From: Microplitis mediator
Lineage: Eukaryota; Arthropoda; Insecta; Hymenoptera; Braconidae
NCBI RefSeq assembly: GCF_029852145.1
Contig: NC_079977.1
Location: 3,557,879 to 3,621,878 of the forward strand
Reading direction: 5' to 3'
DNA: 64,000 bases
Shown piece after piece: positions 47,557-58,905 of the stretch. Below the pieces are notes generated by a model. That model did not search any database, was not told where the DNA came from, and was given only the letters and a program-made list of their open reading frames with translations. Every line of letters starts with the position of its first letter. Positions within the stretch are counted from its first letter, which is position 1. The position numbers were made by a program, and so were the translations under genes.

Positions 47557-47697
47557 ACTCAGTAAGTCTTTTTCTTCTCGATCTTAGAATTTATAAGTTT
47601 TAGCCAGGTTCAAATTTTGGCTCGGGCAGTAAGTCCTTTGTTTCTTCACCTAGAATTTCTAGGTTCTAACTAAGCTTTGAATTTCGGCTCGGGAGTA
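47557..47697 (-). repeat. Two tandem partial copies of the CCCGAGTC / CCTAGAAATTCTA family
   Basis: On the minus strand the text CCCGAGC-CAAATT..., AACCTAGAAATTCTAGG and AAGGACTTACTG appears, followed immediately by a second, more diverged copy with ACTTATAAATTCTAAGATC and ACTTACTGAGTACTAAA. The two are head-to-tail, each about 65-75 bp. They share the family core with 21.4, 46.0 and 58.7 kb. Confidence 0.6.
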
Positions 47698-50600
47698 CAA
47701 ATTAATCTTGTGCCGAGTTTCTAACAATATATTCAAAATGAATTTTTTTCTTACCATTCCTCATATGTATAATATATAAACTACTACTGTACTTTTCTCA
47801 TGTATATTTGTGACGTTAACGTTGTAAAAACGCAAAAGAACGCGTGAGAAGGGACACCCATCTTGGTTCCCTGGTCGTTGAGTTGTTTCGCATAGGACCA
47901 TTTGTTTCAATTTATGGACAGGGCTAATTACGAGCACCAACGAAAGAGTAACGTTCAAAAGATGAGTGTGTCTGGCTTGCTAATATATATATAAAAGTGT
48001 CCGTGTGTACGAGTTTGTGTGTTGTAGTTGCTTGGAGCATTTTCACCACGTGTTACAGGGGCCTTTCGGTGCTGACGTTACTCCACAAGAGCGTCGCTGT
48101 CAGGCTACATGGAGACAAACGAGCAACCGGCAATCAACCGCTGTTGGCTCCGTCCGACCTCTCGCGACCACGTCTCTGCCCGTTCCTTTTTACCCGCCGC
48201 TTCATCATAATTTATTGTGACACCGTCGCGTTAATAACTCAATTTATTTCACTGTCCCAACTTTACTATTTTTTTTATCACTATTTTAAAAGTATATATA
48301 TACCCACGGATATAATATCTTTTATTTATATTTATAATGCTTGAAACTTGATGGTCTCTGTGAATTCGTAGAAATGAGTAGTGATATTTAGTATCAATTA
48401 TAAGAATCCAAATAAAATAATAAAAAATTTTGAATTCGATCCCTTTTGAGTTCGAATTTTTCAACTGTAAAAATTCTAAATTAGATGCAATCTGCCATCT
48501 ATTTTAAGGTCTAACATTATTACTACAGTCGCTGTGCTCATTTTACCTCGATCTTTACTAAATAACTTTCCGGCTTCTTATCACCCGAGTCCCAAACATA
48601 ATTAACCCCAAGTTTCCTCATCAAAGCCCTATCTCAACTGTCCTCAGCTCACTAATACGCCGAGAAAGTTTCCGATACCCCTGTAGAATATATAAACTTC
48701 TACAAACATATATACTATCTGTAATTTGTTTATATACCGATCTAACGTAGATTGTATAAACTATTTTATTCATTAGATTGAAGAAAAATGATAAAATGAA
48801 TTGAAACAAATGCTCATATATTGAAGGCATTGTTGTAAGACATATAAACAAGGTATCATTTGGCAGAGGCAACTTGGTAGCGATGGAGGTGCGGGACGTA
48901 GGCGCCTTTTCGACATTAATCACCTGCTCTCCAGGCAAGTAGATAGCCGTCGAATGTTCGCATTTCGATGTAAGGTGAAGGGGTGCTTGATAGATGGTGG
49001 TGATGAATGGCTTCACGACACGACTGTAATCCATCATCTTCCATTCTCTTTGCGTCCCCTTCCCTTATTCTTATACGGTCTTTCAATCCCTTTCTCTCTT
49101 TCTCCCTCTTTCATATATACGCTCACATTATTTCTCAGGTGATGCCTTAACATACATCATGGTTAGTTCTATATTTTGCTTGTAAAAAATGTTTCAAGAT
49201 ATTTCATATCAGAGGTCACAACTTAGCTAATTAATCATTTTTAAGTATTGCAATATAAATTTTATTATACAACACTATGGCTCTCTCGCACATCGAGAAT
49301 TCCTTAATTGCGGACTTTTTAAAATTTCGCGCTATGATTAGAGAGCCATGGTAACGTCAGACGTTAATTTACCGGCCAAAATGACAACGGGAAAATGGAA
49401 AGGTTATTTAATGTTACTAATGAACTGAATGATTTTACAAGTCTTGACAATTTAAAGAACGTGCGTGTCTTGGGTATTTAAGTATGTATTCGTGGGTGTG
49501 TGTGCATGATAAAAGAGAAAAAAGCAGTATGTAAAACGGTACAAGATCAATGACACTAATATTTTGAGGACGGTTGTGGGCTGCAAAATTGGATAATCTC
49601 GACGTGTCGACGAGAAGAGGAGAAAAGAAGTGAAGGGTATAAGCAAGACACGTTATATCAATGTCATCTCGTCGGTCACGGTTCTTGTGTCTCTTTACCA
49701 AGCGCCGCGGGAGACAGATATTTTGTGTACGAAAAGTCAAGCACTGACATGCTCGTTTCTTCTTTTGTCATGCTGCTTGTTTTTTATTTTATTTTTTTCC
49801 CATCGCAGATGCCTTCTATAAATACTGTGAGCGCATTTTCACTTTAACCATGTATATATATATACATATACAGATATAAACGAGACAGGCATACAACGTA
49901 TGAAAAGACTGGCTAAAATGGACTGTTTGAATATGTCGCTGGGAGGCGAGTTAAAAAGTGGTGATCCGATTCTCTTTTGTCCCACTTCTGGCAAACGCAC
50001 GCCTGTGGCTAAAAAAGAATATCACTATATATAGATATTCTTATGCATATTCATGCACTGAGTATACCTACATATGTGTAGAACTTTATACTTCATGATC
50101 ATTATTGTCCTAGTCGACAAAACAGTTACCGCAGAGTTTAACATATCGATTCTTCATATACTTGTATAGTTTATAGCCTATTCATTGCTTAAGTTGTTGT
50201 TTCTTCTGGTTCTGTTTGCTCTATAATTTTACTCAATTGTGAATAGTAAACATAGAAAAAACTCTGTTGAGTCACGAATTTTTTTCAATTATTAGACTGT
50301 TGTAAACTCAAATATTGCTCTCAATGACATACTTACATCAAGTTATGACTTGAGGTCATATAAAGGCTTACATATAGTCGCATATATTTTTTATACAAAG
50401 TTAGGCGAATATTGGAAGCGTCATTCTTTATACATTTTAGATTGGGTGCTTAAAAAATTTAATGTTACAGCATGACTTTAACGTAATTTTATGATCCTGA
50501 AAACGTCATATTGGTGATATCTGACCCTAAATGAAAGTCATAAGTTTCTACAATAAGAACTTAATAGACACATGACAGCATAAATAACTGGATAAAATCG

Positions 50601-50894
50601 ATTTCAATAAAATTTTTAACTCTGCAGTGATTTTGCATTAAGACCTTATTTCACTGACTGTTATTATGCATAAATTATAAGATTTCTTTTAAGATAAACT
50701 TGATTCTGCAAATAAAATTTCATTAGCAGTATATTTAATGTTCGATTCTATTTGAAATAAATATAGTAACACGTTCCAAAAAAAATCCTAATAATTGTGT
50801 CAATTGTAGGACCAAGTTTCAAGCTGGGTTTGTTTTTCGGTTAAAAGCAATATGTATTAAATTCAACAACATGAATAGAATAACATATACGTAC
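47698..50894. other. Intergenic: unique sequence
   Basis: Holds the G+C-richer patch at 48000-48215 and pyrimidine-rich tracts at 49040-49130. Reading frames of up to 138 codons overlap on both strands without recognisable domains. No element termini seen. Confidence 0.5.
48000..48215. promoter_or_regulatory. G+C-richer unique patch
   Basis: A 200-bp stretch of balanced composition with CpGs (around GGTGCTGACGTTACTCC and GTCGCTGTCAGG). Two overlapping plus-strand frames (115 and 71 codons) cross it; neither shows a domain or a clear splice pattern. Possible enhancer or lost exon. Confidence 0.2.
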
Positions 50895-51325
50895 TTTTTC
50901 GAGAACATTTCGTCTCTTCGAAAATAGTCTACATCTATTCTTATTGAATGACTTGCTAGAGGTTTTAGTAACTATTCAAGTATTTCATTTTGTACATAGC
51001 AGTTTCATCTCAGTGTACATATCACTCATCAGTATAGCTCAATGTACACTTCCTATAGGCTGCTTATTACTAGTACGAGATATCACTAAACAGTATCGAG
51101 GTATTCAATGTAGAACAGTTCATTAGATGGTTGAAGATCATTCGGCGCGATCATGAAATAGATTTTTTGGCAAAAGATAGATTATTTAATCATTTTTAAG
51201 ACCATGTTATTGAATAAAATGAAATTAAATGCAATACTCGAACGGTTATTAACACCTTCAGCAAGTTATTCAATAAGAATAGTAGATGTAGACTATTTTC
51301 GAAAAGAAGGAATATTCTCGAAAAA
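50895..51325. mobile_element. 431-bp element with about 65-bp terminal inverted repeats
   Basis: The left arm TTTTTCGAGAACATTTCG, then GAAAATAGTCTACATCTATT and CTTATTGAATGACTTGCT, is matched in reverse by the right arm (AGCAAGTTATTCAATAAG, AGATGTAGACTATTTTCG, TTCTCGAAAAA). The unique centre (about 50960-51250) contains several GTACA/TGTAC motifs. No coding sequence and no clear target duplication. Confidence 0.78.
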
Positions 51326-52159
51326 ATAATAATGGTCGTTAAAATTATCAAATATTTTAAATTAATATTGCCAGTATATCTATATCCAGTAATCTATAAT
51401 ATATCTCATAGATATACATTAAAAATACGGCCCTTAAAGATATAAGAAAAAAATTCGGAATGATTTTTTCAGAAATGACAAAAATTATAAATAAAATGGT
51501 TTTTGTTATGACTGAAATGTCAGGTTAGATATTGGATGTGGCAAGTCGTCTCTCAGTTGGAACAACCTATTGATATACCGCATATTGTTGACAGTGACTA
51601 GCAAGACTTGCAAAGATAGATTGACGTTAGTTCAGACCGCATTGACTAGTCACGTACTTGACGTGTGTCTCACTCGCTAGAATTGACGTACCGATGGTCA
51701 CGTATTCCCGTTGATGGTTTGCCTTCTTCTATATACTATATGTACTACATATACTGTTAGGGATGACGAAGTGACATGAAGCAAAAATCCATCAATAAAA
51801 TAACATCCATCATGTAGACAACATTGACTTGTCCATTAAAACGTTAGTCGATTTTCACGCTAATCCTACCACATTCAACGTGTTACTGATGATCGAGTCT
51901 TTTTGCTTTTTTTAGATGTGTGTTAATGAGAGTTGGGTGATATCTGTCCGTTAAATGATTAAATGAATAATGAGTTGGCTCACAGAGTATGTGAGATAAA
52001 TTACGTATGACATGATTTATGCCTTATCTTGAAATACGTTAATTAACGCAGTGTAAACTAATGATCTTCTTTAAATAGAGTATGTCAAAAAGTGCAACAA
52101 AAGTTATTTCAATTACACATATATAATCGGGATTCATCGAAAAATTTCTGATCATATTA

Positions 52160-52470
52160 TGAATAAGCGATACGATCTGATCCCATCAAAAAATGATGTT
52201 CGTAACAAATTGTGACATGATCTAGATTCATCTTGAAGCAGCTGAAGAAATTCACGATCTAACTTTATCTGAAGATGTGGTGGACGAATGTCATAATCTG
52301 ACCTCGAATCTGCAGACCAAATAAATAATGCGAAGTGACTTGATGCGATCTGATTTAATTATCTTAGGATGTATATTAAGGAGACACGCAGGATATGATC
52401 TGGCATCATCTTAAGACGTTTTGGTCTCAAGCCTCTTAGTGATGTGATCTCACTATATGCTAAGATCCAT
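52160..52470 (+). repeat. Degenerate tandem repeat built on GATCTgA-n-ATCTTaAG
   Basis: GATCT-type words start at about 52174, 52219, 52256, 52295, 52347, 52397 and 52446, spaced 37-52 bp. Most are followed about 10 bp later by an ATCTTAAG/ATCTGAAG-like word and then GATG. The regular order suggests a strongly diverged minisatellite of about 45 bp. No coding sequence. Confidence 0.4.
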
Positions 52471-52740
52471 TCGACTAATTCATAACTGGTGACGTGGGTA
52501 ATTGCTCAGAATAACATAAATTCCAATCTAAAGAATATAACATATCTTACATGTTAAAATATAAATGGCGAGCTATTAATCTTCGCGTAATATCACCGTT
52601 GGAATATTTTCACTGTTAACCATGTGTATATAAAATATGTATAGTATACAGCTTGACTATAGTCAAATCTTATAACATAGTGAGAAGGCTCACAGCCTCA
52701 GGCAGTGCCACTTTGCCACTACACGAAGTAGGTACCACCC

Positions 52741-52742
<2 letters not shown>

Positions 52743-52782
<40 letters not shown>

Positions 52783-52788
52783 TATATA
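52743..52788. repeat. (TA)n microsatellite
   Basis: About 46 bp of nearly pure TA, interrupted once by TACATA. It sits about 70 bp left of the G+C-rich patch at 52850-53090 and can extrude as a cruciform or be length-variable. Confidence 0.9.
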
Positions 52789-52849
52789 AAATGGATATGG
52801 GGTGGCGATAGCGTCTCTTTTCGTTTACCTTTTTCTCTCTCAATCTTCG

Positions 52850-53095
52850 ACATCCCTAGCGTGCTACGGCTAAACCGAAACATGTACACGTATAGTTGTT
52901 CCAGTAGTAGTAGTTATAGTTGTAGCTGTAGTAAAGATTTAGCTCTGGCTGAGGCTCGACGCTCGCTCGACACTGCAGATTTATGCGCCCCGCCTTGCGG
53001 CGCTGATATCCGAGAACTCACGACCCGTTTCGCTCGTAATGAAAGAAATAAATTTAGTCTCTGCGCCCCGGGGATTGGGACCAGCGCATGAGCAC
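52850..53095. promoter_or_regulatory. G+C-richer patch closest to the noc 3' end
   Basis: The segment around CGCCCCGCCTTGCGGCGCTG stands out strongly from the flanking A/T-rich DNA and lies about 1.9 kb past the noc stop codon. It begins with an (AGT/GTA)n trinucleotide stretch (52893-52932). Long frames lie on both strands over the same bases, which argues for composition instead of coding. Candidate noc regulatory element. Confidence 0.3.
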
Positions 53096-54807
53096 TACTC
53101 ACATATACTTTAAAGCGCTCTCTTTGAAAGCTGAAGGATGTATGATGGTGAAAGGAAGGACGAGAAAAAAAAAATTCTCTGTATCTACACTTGTTATTTA
53201 CTCTTATAGATATTTTTATGTACGGTAAAAAATACGCTTGTTTTTTGTAGACTTTATATCTAACTTGAATAAAATATTTTTATAGCATAGCAATACAGTG
53301 GGTTAGAAACGTTTTATTTTATTCTGCTAAAAGACTTCCAATTCAAATAATTCGCATGACTACACCATACAGAATTCAGATATTATTTTTTTTTAAGACT
53401 CGATTCTATACACAGCTTTTTTTTAATAGGAAACTTTATTATGTTTTGAATTATTTTCTTACAAATTAATTATTTAAAAATTCAAATACTATAAAATGTT
53501 ATGAATATTTTATTTATTATAAATAGAAAAAAATGTTATTTTCACATTAAAATGAGGAATAGTTAACTGTTAATCTTAAAAAGATAATAGCATTCATTAT
53601 AGTGACCCCAAGTTTGACGTTGATAATAATTATCAGTATGAAATTAAATACTCGGCAGAATATAATACATAATTTATGACGATTATGATAAAAATGAAAT
53701 GATTAGGTCGACGACGATGATCATGACGATGAGTTGACGAGTTAATTAACATGATAAACTTATATACCTTATACACAATGGAAAAACAAATGACTATGAA
53801 TAAATAAATAGTTTAACACTTATTTGATTCTACAAACATGTTTATTAAAGCAGTATGGAAACTCAACGATATTTACAATTCCTATTTACACAGTGAGTGA
53901 CATGTCGTGCATCGTGGGCCAAGTGTGCGCCGATAAGACATTGATCCGACAGTTGACAAGCATCAATTTTGCACATAACCTTTTTTTTATTTTTTTTTTT
54001 TATTATTCATTGATTTTTTTATATTTTATAATTAAATTGTGCGACACTAATCTACATGACGGAAGCATTTTCTTGTCTTTTATTTTAACAGATGAAAAAT
54101 ATAAATATCACAGTTATACAATGGACATAAAAAAACACGAATCACCATTATCGAAATGAAAACAAAGAAAACGAGTGCATTGACACCGATTTCCAGGTTA
54201 TTTTTTTAGCTTAATCGTTTATCATACAAAGAAAAAATCAATATAAATTCTTTACTCACAGACAATATTAACATAAATATGTGTGCATATTTACTTACAA
54301 TATCTATATATTTAAATAAGATGTATAATAAATAAATGACATTTTATTAAAATGAAAATGGAGATTTATGAATTTATTATATCCACGCCAATGAGTTTGC
54401 ATTTTATTTATACCGACGCAACACACATGCACACACACACACACCAAATGCACACCCGCGTACGCAGTTCGTACCTATAACCATACATATATACATTCAC
54501 ATTGTATACAGACACACTTGTGATATCGCTTGATAATTTATAATCGAGTGGACCAACAATCGTGTAAACGCAATGTTTTATAATGCCCGCTCATAAATCA
54601 GTTGTCGCTTGTGTGATAAGTATAGTTAAACTATACTTGCAATTATTATCGAGTAACAACCATCACTTATTAGTCCAGACAGAGAGTAAGACGTGTTTTG
54701 ATTCATTAAGATACATGATGCATTGAATCTCATTTTAGTTTTTTAGTTATTTATTACAGTATGTATCCATAAATATATAATAATTTGTTAAAGTTAATAT
54801 TTATATA
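53096..54807. other. Region downstream of noc, partly its probable 3' UTR
   Basis: A/T-rich with an (AC)n run near 54430 and a poly-T run near 53985. A 111-codon plus-strand frame (53824-54159) is low-complexity toward its end. The noc transcript may extend into this area, but I cannot place its end. Confidence 0.45.
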
Positions 54808-54813
54808 TTTATT
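54808..54813 (-). terminator. Candidate polyadenylation signal of noc
   Basis: TTTATT on the plus strand reads AATAAA on the gene strand, about 160 nt past the stop codon. It is the closest canonical hexamer I found downstream; an ATTAAA variant lies closer (near 54865). The region is so A/T-rich that chance hexamers are common, and further ones occur over the next few hundred bases, so the real 3' end may be farther away. Confidence 0.25.
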
Positions 54814-54972
54814 TATCAATGTATTTATAATTTTAGACATATTTAAATAAAATTTATACAATTTTAATTTACCGCGCGTTATTTACAAAAAAAACACTTC
54901 ATTATTAGTAATAATTTCAGTAATTTTTAAATCTTGAAAGCTCTATTTCGGTATTAATCCGAACAACCCACC

Positions 54973-56569
54973 TTACGGATGAACTGCAGCACCAATACGT
55001 TGTCCGTAAATGGCGTAAGGCGAGTAATAAGGACCCAGAGTATTGAATGCGCTGTAGGGTGAGGCCCCGAGAGAGCCAGGTAGTGGGCCTGAGGGTGGTT
55101 TTCCATATGGATGATACCGTGCACTGAGAGGACTCAATGGCGGAGCTGGATAACTGCCACCCGCAGCAGCACGATGTAAAGCCGCCGACGGCGAAAGCAG
55201 TGGATGTTGTGGATGTGAATGCTGTCCGGCGGCAAGAAGTGCCGCGGCATGTTCATTACTGCTACCAAAACTTGTATGACTTCTCAGATGTTGAAGTAAT
55301 TCATCGGATGTATTGAATCGTTTGCCACAGTAGGTGTCACCAGCAATCCAACTACAAACGTTAGGTCTGCCACTGGCCAATGATGCGGGGTAAGACAGTG
55401 ACGGGGGTGGCATAGGTCCTAGGGACGAAAGCGCCATTGCTAAGCCGTACTTTTGATGCTCACATTGAGTACATCCACTTGGACAAGGTCCGCCAGTCAT
55501 CATCATTTGGGCGTTATGCATACTGTACTGACAACCCGTACAGTAAGGATCCTTACAAACTGGTACAAGAGTCTCACCACCAGCTGGTGTCTTAACTCGA
55601 GTATAACTTAGATAAGGATTGCCAGTAGCGGCTGCCGACGGATAACCGAGTAATGCAGCAGCGGCTGCCGCATGATGATGAGAAAACGGAGATCCACCAG
55701 CAAATGGTGGCCTGAATGCTGGATTTTCCGTTAATCCCGGCGGGCAGCACAATGGATTACCACTAGTAAAACCACCACTTAATGCTGAGTGTTTATAAGC
55801 AGCACTTAAACTTTCTTTTGTGTGACCAGTAGCACCGGACAATACTTCCATACCTGACCGTATAATAGGACTAGCGCCATTGCTATTTCGTGGAGAAATT
55901 GATTTTTCGCAATCTTGTGCTGGTGTTTTACGGTCAACTGGTGATGATGAACTATTATTATTACTGCTATTAGCACCAGAGTTTGTTACACTAGGTGAAG
56001 CTGATTTACGTCCAAGAGGTGTTCGATTACCACCCGATTTTTTATCAACATTATTATCACTAGCACTCGAACTTTCGTTACCACTAGCACTGTGCACACT
56101 AGCTTTTGATGCAGGTCTGCCATCATCACTTGATTTTTTATTAGATAGTACATTAGTTTCGTATGGTTTAAAAGCCAGTGGTTTTGGTTCCGACGGACTA
56201 CTGCGTGTCCGTTCTAATTTTGCTGCCGGCGGTGAGCGTGCATTCGCACCACCAGATATTCCACTTTTAGATGATTTGTCTAATGGTGAAATCAGGGGTT
56301 TCGTGGGCGAATCTGCTCCTATTTGACTGCATGTCTGGGCAAGCAACGCCAGCGGACTTTTCTTCGCATCCAACTGTAATTAAAAAAACAAAACAAAAAT
56401 ACTGTTGTTTAGTATCTTTCATGACCATAAAGATTTTATTGAAAAATATTAACAAAAAGTAAATACTAACCGTTGTTGGAAGCGGTGACAGATAATCTGG
56501 TTGTAAGTACTGATTATGTCCAGTGGTCAACATACCGCCTTCTTCTAGCACAACCATTTGGTTTAACAC
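54973..56569 (-). CDS. noc: NET-family zinc-finger transcriptional repressor, no ocelli/elbow type (two exons)
   Basis: Coding exons are 56569-56471 (33 codons, starting MLNQMVVLEEGG) and 56373-54973 (466 codons plus stop), joined in phase 0 to give 499 residues. The joined product runs from PDYLSPLPTT into LDAKKSPLALL, the order expected for noc/elbow proteins. Visible parts: Sp-type box SPLALLAQTCSQIG (about residues 39-52); FKPY at 101-104, the motif by which this family binds the corepressor Groucho; a Ser/Asn-rich low-complexity stretch (about 130-180); a poly-Ala run near 268-273; the buttonhead-like box CKDPYCTGC (306-314); and one zinc finger with C373, C382, H395 and H399 (C-X8-C-X12-H-X3-H). 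The C-terminus is rich in Pro/Tyr and ends GQRIGAAVHP. By family knowledge it is a nuclear repressor that patterns appendages, tracheae and head structures. The family assignment is firm. Choosing noc over its paralogue elB rests on the MVVLE-type N-terminus and is less sure. A second in-frame ATG at codon 5 could be the true start. Confidence 0.95.
56374..56470 (-). other. Single short intron of the noc/elB gene
   Basis: This 97-nt intron has donor GTTAGT directly after the ACG codon at 56471-56473 and acceptor TTAATTACAG just before the TTG codon at 56371-56373. Removing it joins PLPTT to LDAKKSP in frame (phase 0), restoring the conserved protein order. The intron contains in-frame stops, so retention would truncate the product soon after residue 33. 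Confidence 0.92.
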
Positions 56570-57120
56570 TTAAATTAATCACACAACACTGTAATCCAGA
56601 TAGTATTTAAATCACAATTAATCAGTTTGTTACGATATATTTCGTAACAATATAATTAACAATAATCCAAATGATCGACGACTTTATTAAATTAGATTAA
56701 ATACAAACTAAATTAAACGTCTCGTACGCATTCCAAGGATGCAATGAGCGTCGTCAGTAACCAGTCGCTTGGTGTGGTGAGACTACAAGCCGCAGCTCCA
56801 TCTGGCGACGAATCCCCCACCAGCACTACACGGCAGTACCTTTAGCATGTAGTTTGCTGGCATCCCCACTACTGCAGTAGTGCGACTAAAAGCTGTTCGG
56901 GTATCTGCAGAGAGGGAATGTCGGTACGGATCTCGGTGATGGTCGGCGATGGTCGTGAATGGTAGGGGAGGCATTCTAATTTAACACGCCACCCATGATG
57001 TTGGCCCGACGATGACAGCTCCCATCCCGGCTTTGATATTTCACCGCTTTTACAGCCCTTCTCTTTCTCTCTTTCTCGCTCTTTCGCCCTCGCGTTGTCT
57101 CACTCCCTTTCCTTCTTTTA
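56570..57120 (-). promoter_or_regulatory. Presumed 5' UTR and promoter region of noc
   Basis: This is the sequence immediately upstream of the noc start codon. About 130 nt of A/T-rich sequence comes first, then a G+C-richer segment (56720-57020) and a dense pyrimidine tract (57055-57120), which reads as GA-rich on the gene strand and resembles GAGA-factor-type promoter-proximal DNA. No TATA box or convincing Inr/DPE pair could be placed, so the transcription start is unknown. The short reading frames here lie on both strands and look like chance. Confidence 0.4.
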
Positions 57121-57372
57121 CCACCACAATCAACCGTCTTCATTCCCTTTGCCCCGTAAGTTTGTGCTCATCTACATCTATTTTTGTGACTTCACTCTAC
57201 TCTCTGATCTCCCTACTCTACTTCCTTCACCCAACACAAACCACACGGTTGTTTCAGAGTATAGTACGACCGTATAAACTAAACATTTGATAGTTCGTGA
57301 TGCTGTAGTCATATATCTCTGTATGGATCCACTATGACGCATTGTATATATGTATCCAGCATCAGGGACTAT

Positions 57373-57400
57373 AGCAGCAGCAACAGCAGCAGCAGCAACC
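57373..57400. repeat. CAG/CAA trinucleotide repeat upstream of noc
   Basis: A short AGCAGCAGCAACAGC-type run of about nine CAG/CAA units, roughly 0.8 kb upstream of the noc start codon. No long reading frame includes it, so it is more likely a regulatory-region microsatellite than a polyglutamine tract. Confidence 0.7.
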
Positions 57401-58554
57401 CGATATTTTATACCGTGAAACCTGTCTGTCTCTTCACCAGCCAGCCGGCTTCGCTTAATAAGCGGCTTTCAAAATAGAAATGTAATGGGCCGCCTGGGGA
57501 GAGAACGCCAGGAGAAAACCGAGTGATTGATTGCTACGTCCAACGACTTACCAACTATCACCACTATCGCCGACGGTTTATAAAACTCAATGACAGCCAC
57601 TTAGCTGTTGGCTCTTTGTGTGTCTGATTATATTTACTTACAATATATTGCGTCAAAAGCATTTTAATTATCGTCAAACTGTGAAATAACATCATGAATT
57701 AATCAACGCAGTATTTGTGTTAAATTCTTGTTATTTTTTTTATTATATAAAAAAAGTTTATCAAGATTTTTTATTTAGTTTTTATTAAAACTGTATTTTC
57801 TTCACTTTCTAGTTATAATTACATATAGTTGTCTTTAATGTAATTTACAATTAAATTATATAAAATATTCGAAACATAACAATTGACTAATTATTCGACA
57901 AAGAAATTAACGAGGATAATTGTAAATAACAATCAAGTTATCTCAGGCTGTTATATACCTGCAGAAAGCGTGTCTGTTTATAATATATCTCTTAATCGTG
58001 TATATATATATGTATATATATATTTCACTGCTAGCATACGGGTTATAATGCCGGGGATAATTACTCTGGCGAACGTTCCTAAGGGGAATCTTACGAGTTG
58101 AGAATAGCACGAACGGTTGTGCCTCTCACACGCCAACAAGGGAGACAGAGAAGTGAGTAAAAGAAAGAGAAAGAACGATATCTTCTGACATAATTTAAAT
58201 TGAAACTCGTTACCCGTGCCTACCAAATGTGTCACCTTGTTGACAAGCAGCAAATTAACGCGTAGTATCTTGTTACTTGCTTTCGTTATTTTATTTATTT
58301 TTTACTTAGAATTGTTCAGTATAAGCAATAACTGACCCTATATTATTGTGTCATCAATAGTATTTTTATTCTGTACTAAAAATAAAGCTAAACGTCTATA
58401 AAAAGTATATATGAAAATAGACAACGCAATAACGGACTAGATCCACAAATTGAGAAAGCAACTGGCGATTTTCCCTAGCAAGAGAAGCCCTCTAATAGAT
58501 GGTCTTATATTCACGGAACTTTGGTGTCGATGACCGTATATATATAGTCTTATT

Positions 58555-58905
58555 TGAGCCGGGAAAGAAGTGTAGAGGCTTCAAAAAATTAAATTTTTTT
58601 TTTATAAATCGATCGTAAAACTATTCAAAAATATATTCTGAAAATTTCAAAACAGAGTTCTAAACCGTTTGAAAGCCATAAGCGTTTCGTTTATGCATAA
58701 AATGGCTGGATACCCGAGTCGAAATAAAAATCCTTGCTAGAACCTAGAAATTCTAAGATAAAGAAAGAAAAGGACTACTGAGTACTTAATGTGTATAGAA
58801 AAACAACTCCTATATAAACAAAATATATCTTCCTTGTGTTGAAAAAATTCATAAAAATCACTAAAAATACGCCGTCCTACACCTGTTTCTCCCCTTAAAG
58901 GTTGT
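58555..58905. mobile_element. Degraded repeat with a nested CCCGAGTCGAAAT fragment
   Basis: The outer ends look like weak inverted repeats (GGGAAAGAAGTGTAGAGG at the left; GGGGAGAAACAGGTGTAGG read in reverse from the right, near TTAA at 58896-58899). From 58712 the text CCCGAGTCGAAATAAAAATC, then AGAACCTAGAAATTCTAAGA and GAGTACTTAATGTG, is the family core shared with 21.4, 46.0 and 47.6 kb. The nested order is inferred, and the limits are approximate. Confidence 0.45.

Noticed and set aside
55880..56326. 148-codon plus-strand frame opposite noc exon 2
   Set aside because: It is the antisense shadow of the Ser/Asn-rich part of noc (Leu runs mirror serine codons).
56700..56745. Inr/DPE core promoter for noc (TCATTG with AGACGT downstream on the minus strand)
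   Set aside because: The initiator does not fit the consensus and the spacing to AGACGT is about four bases short, so I do not place a start site.
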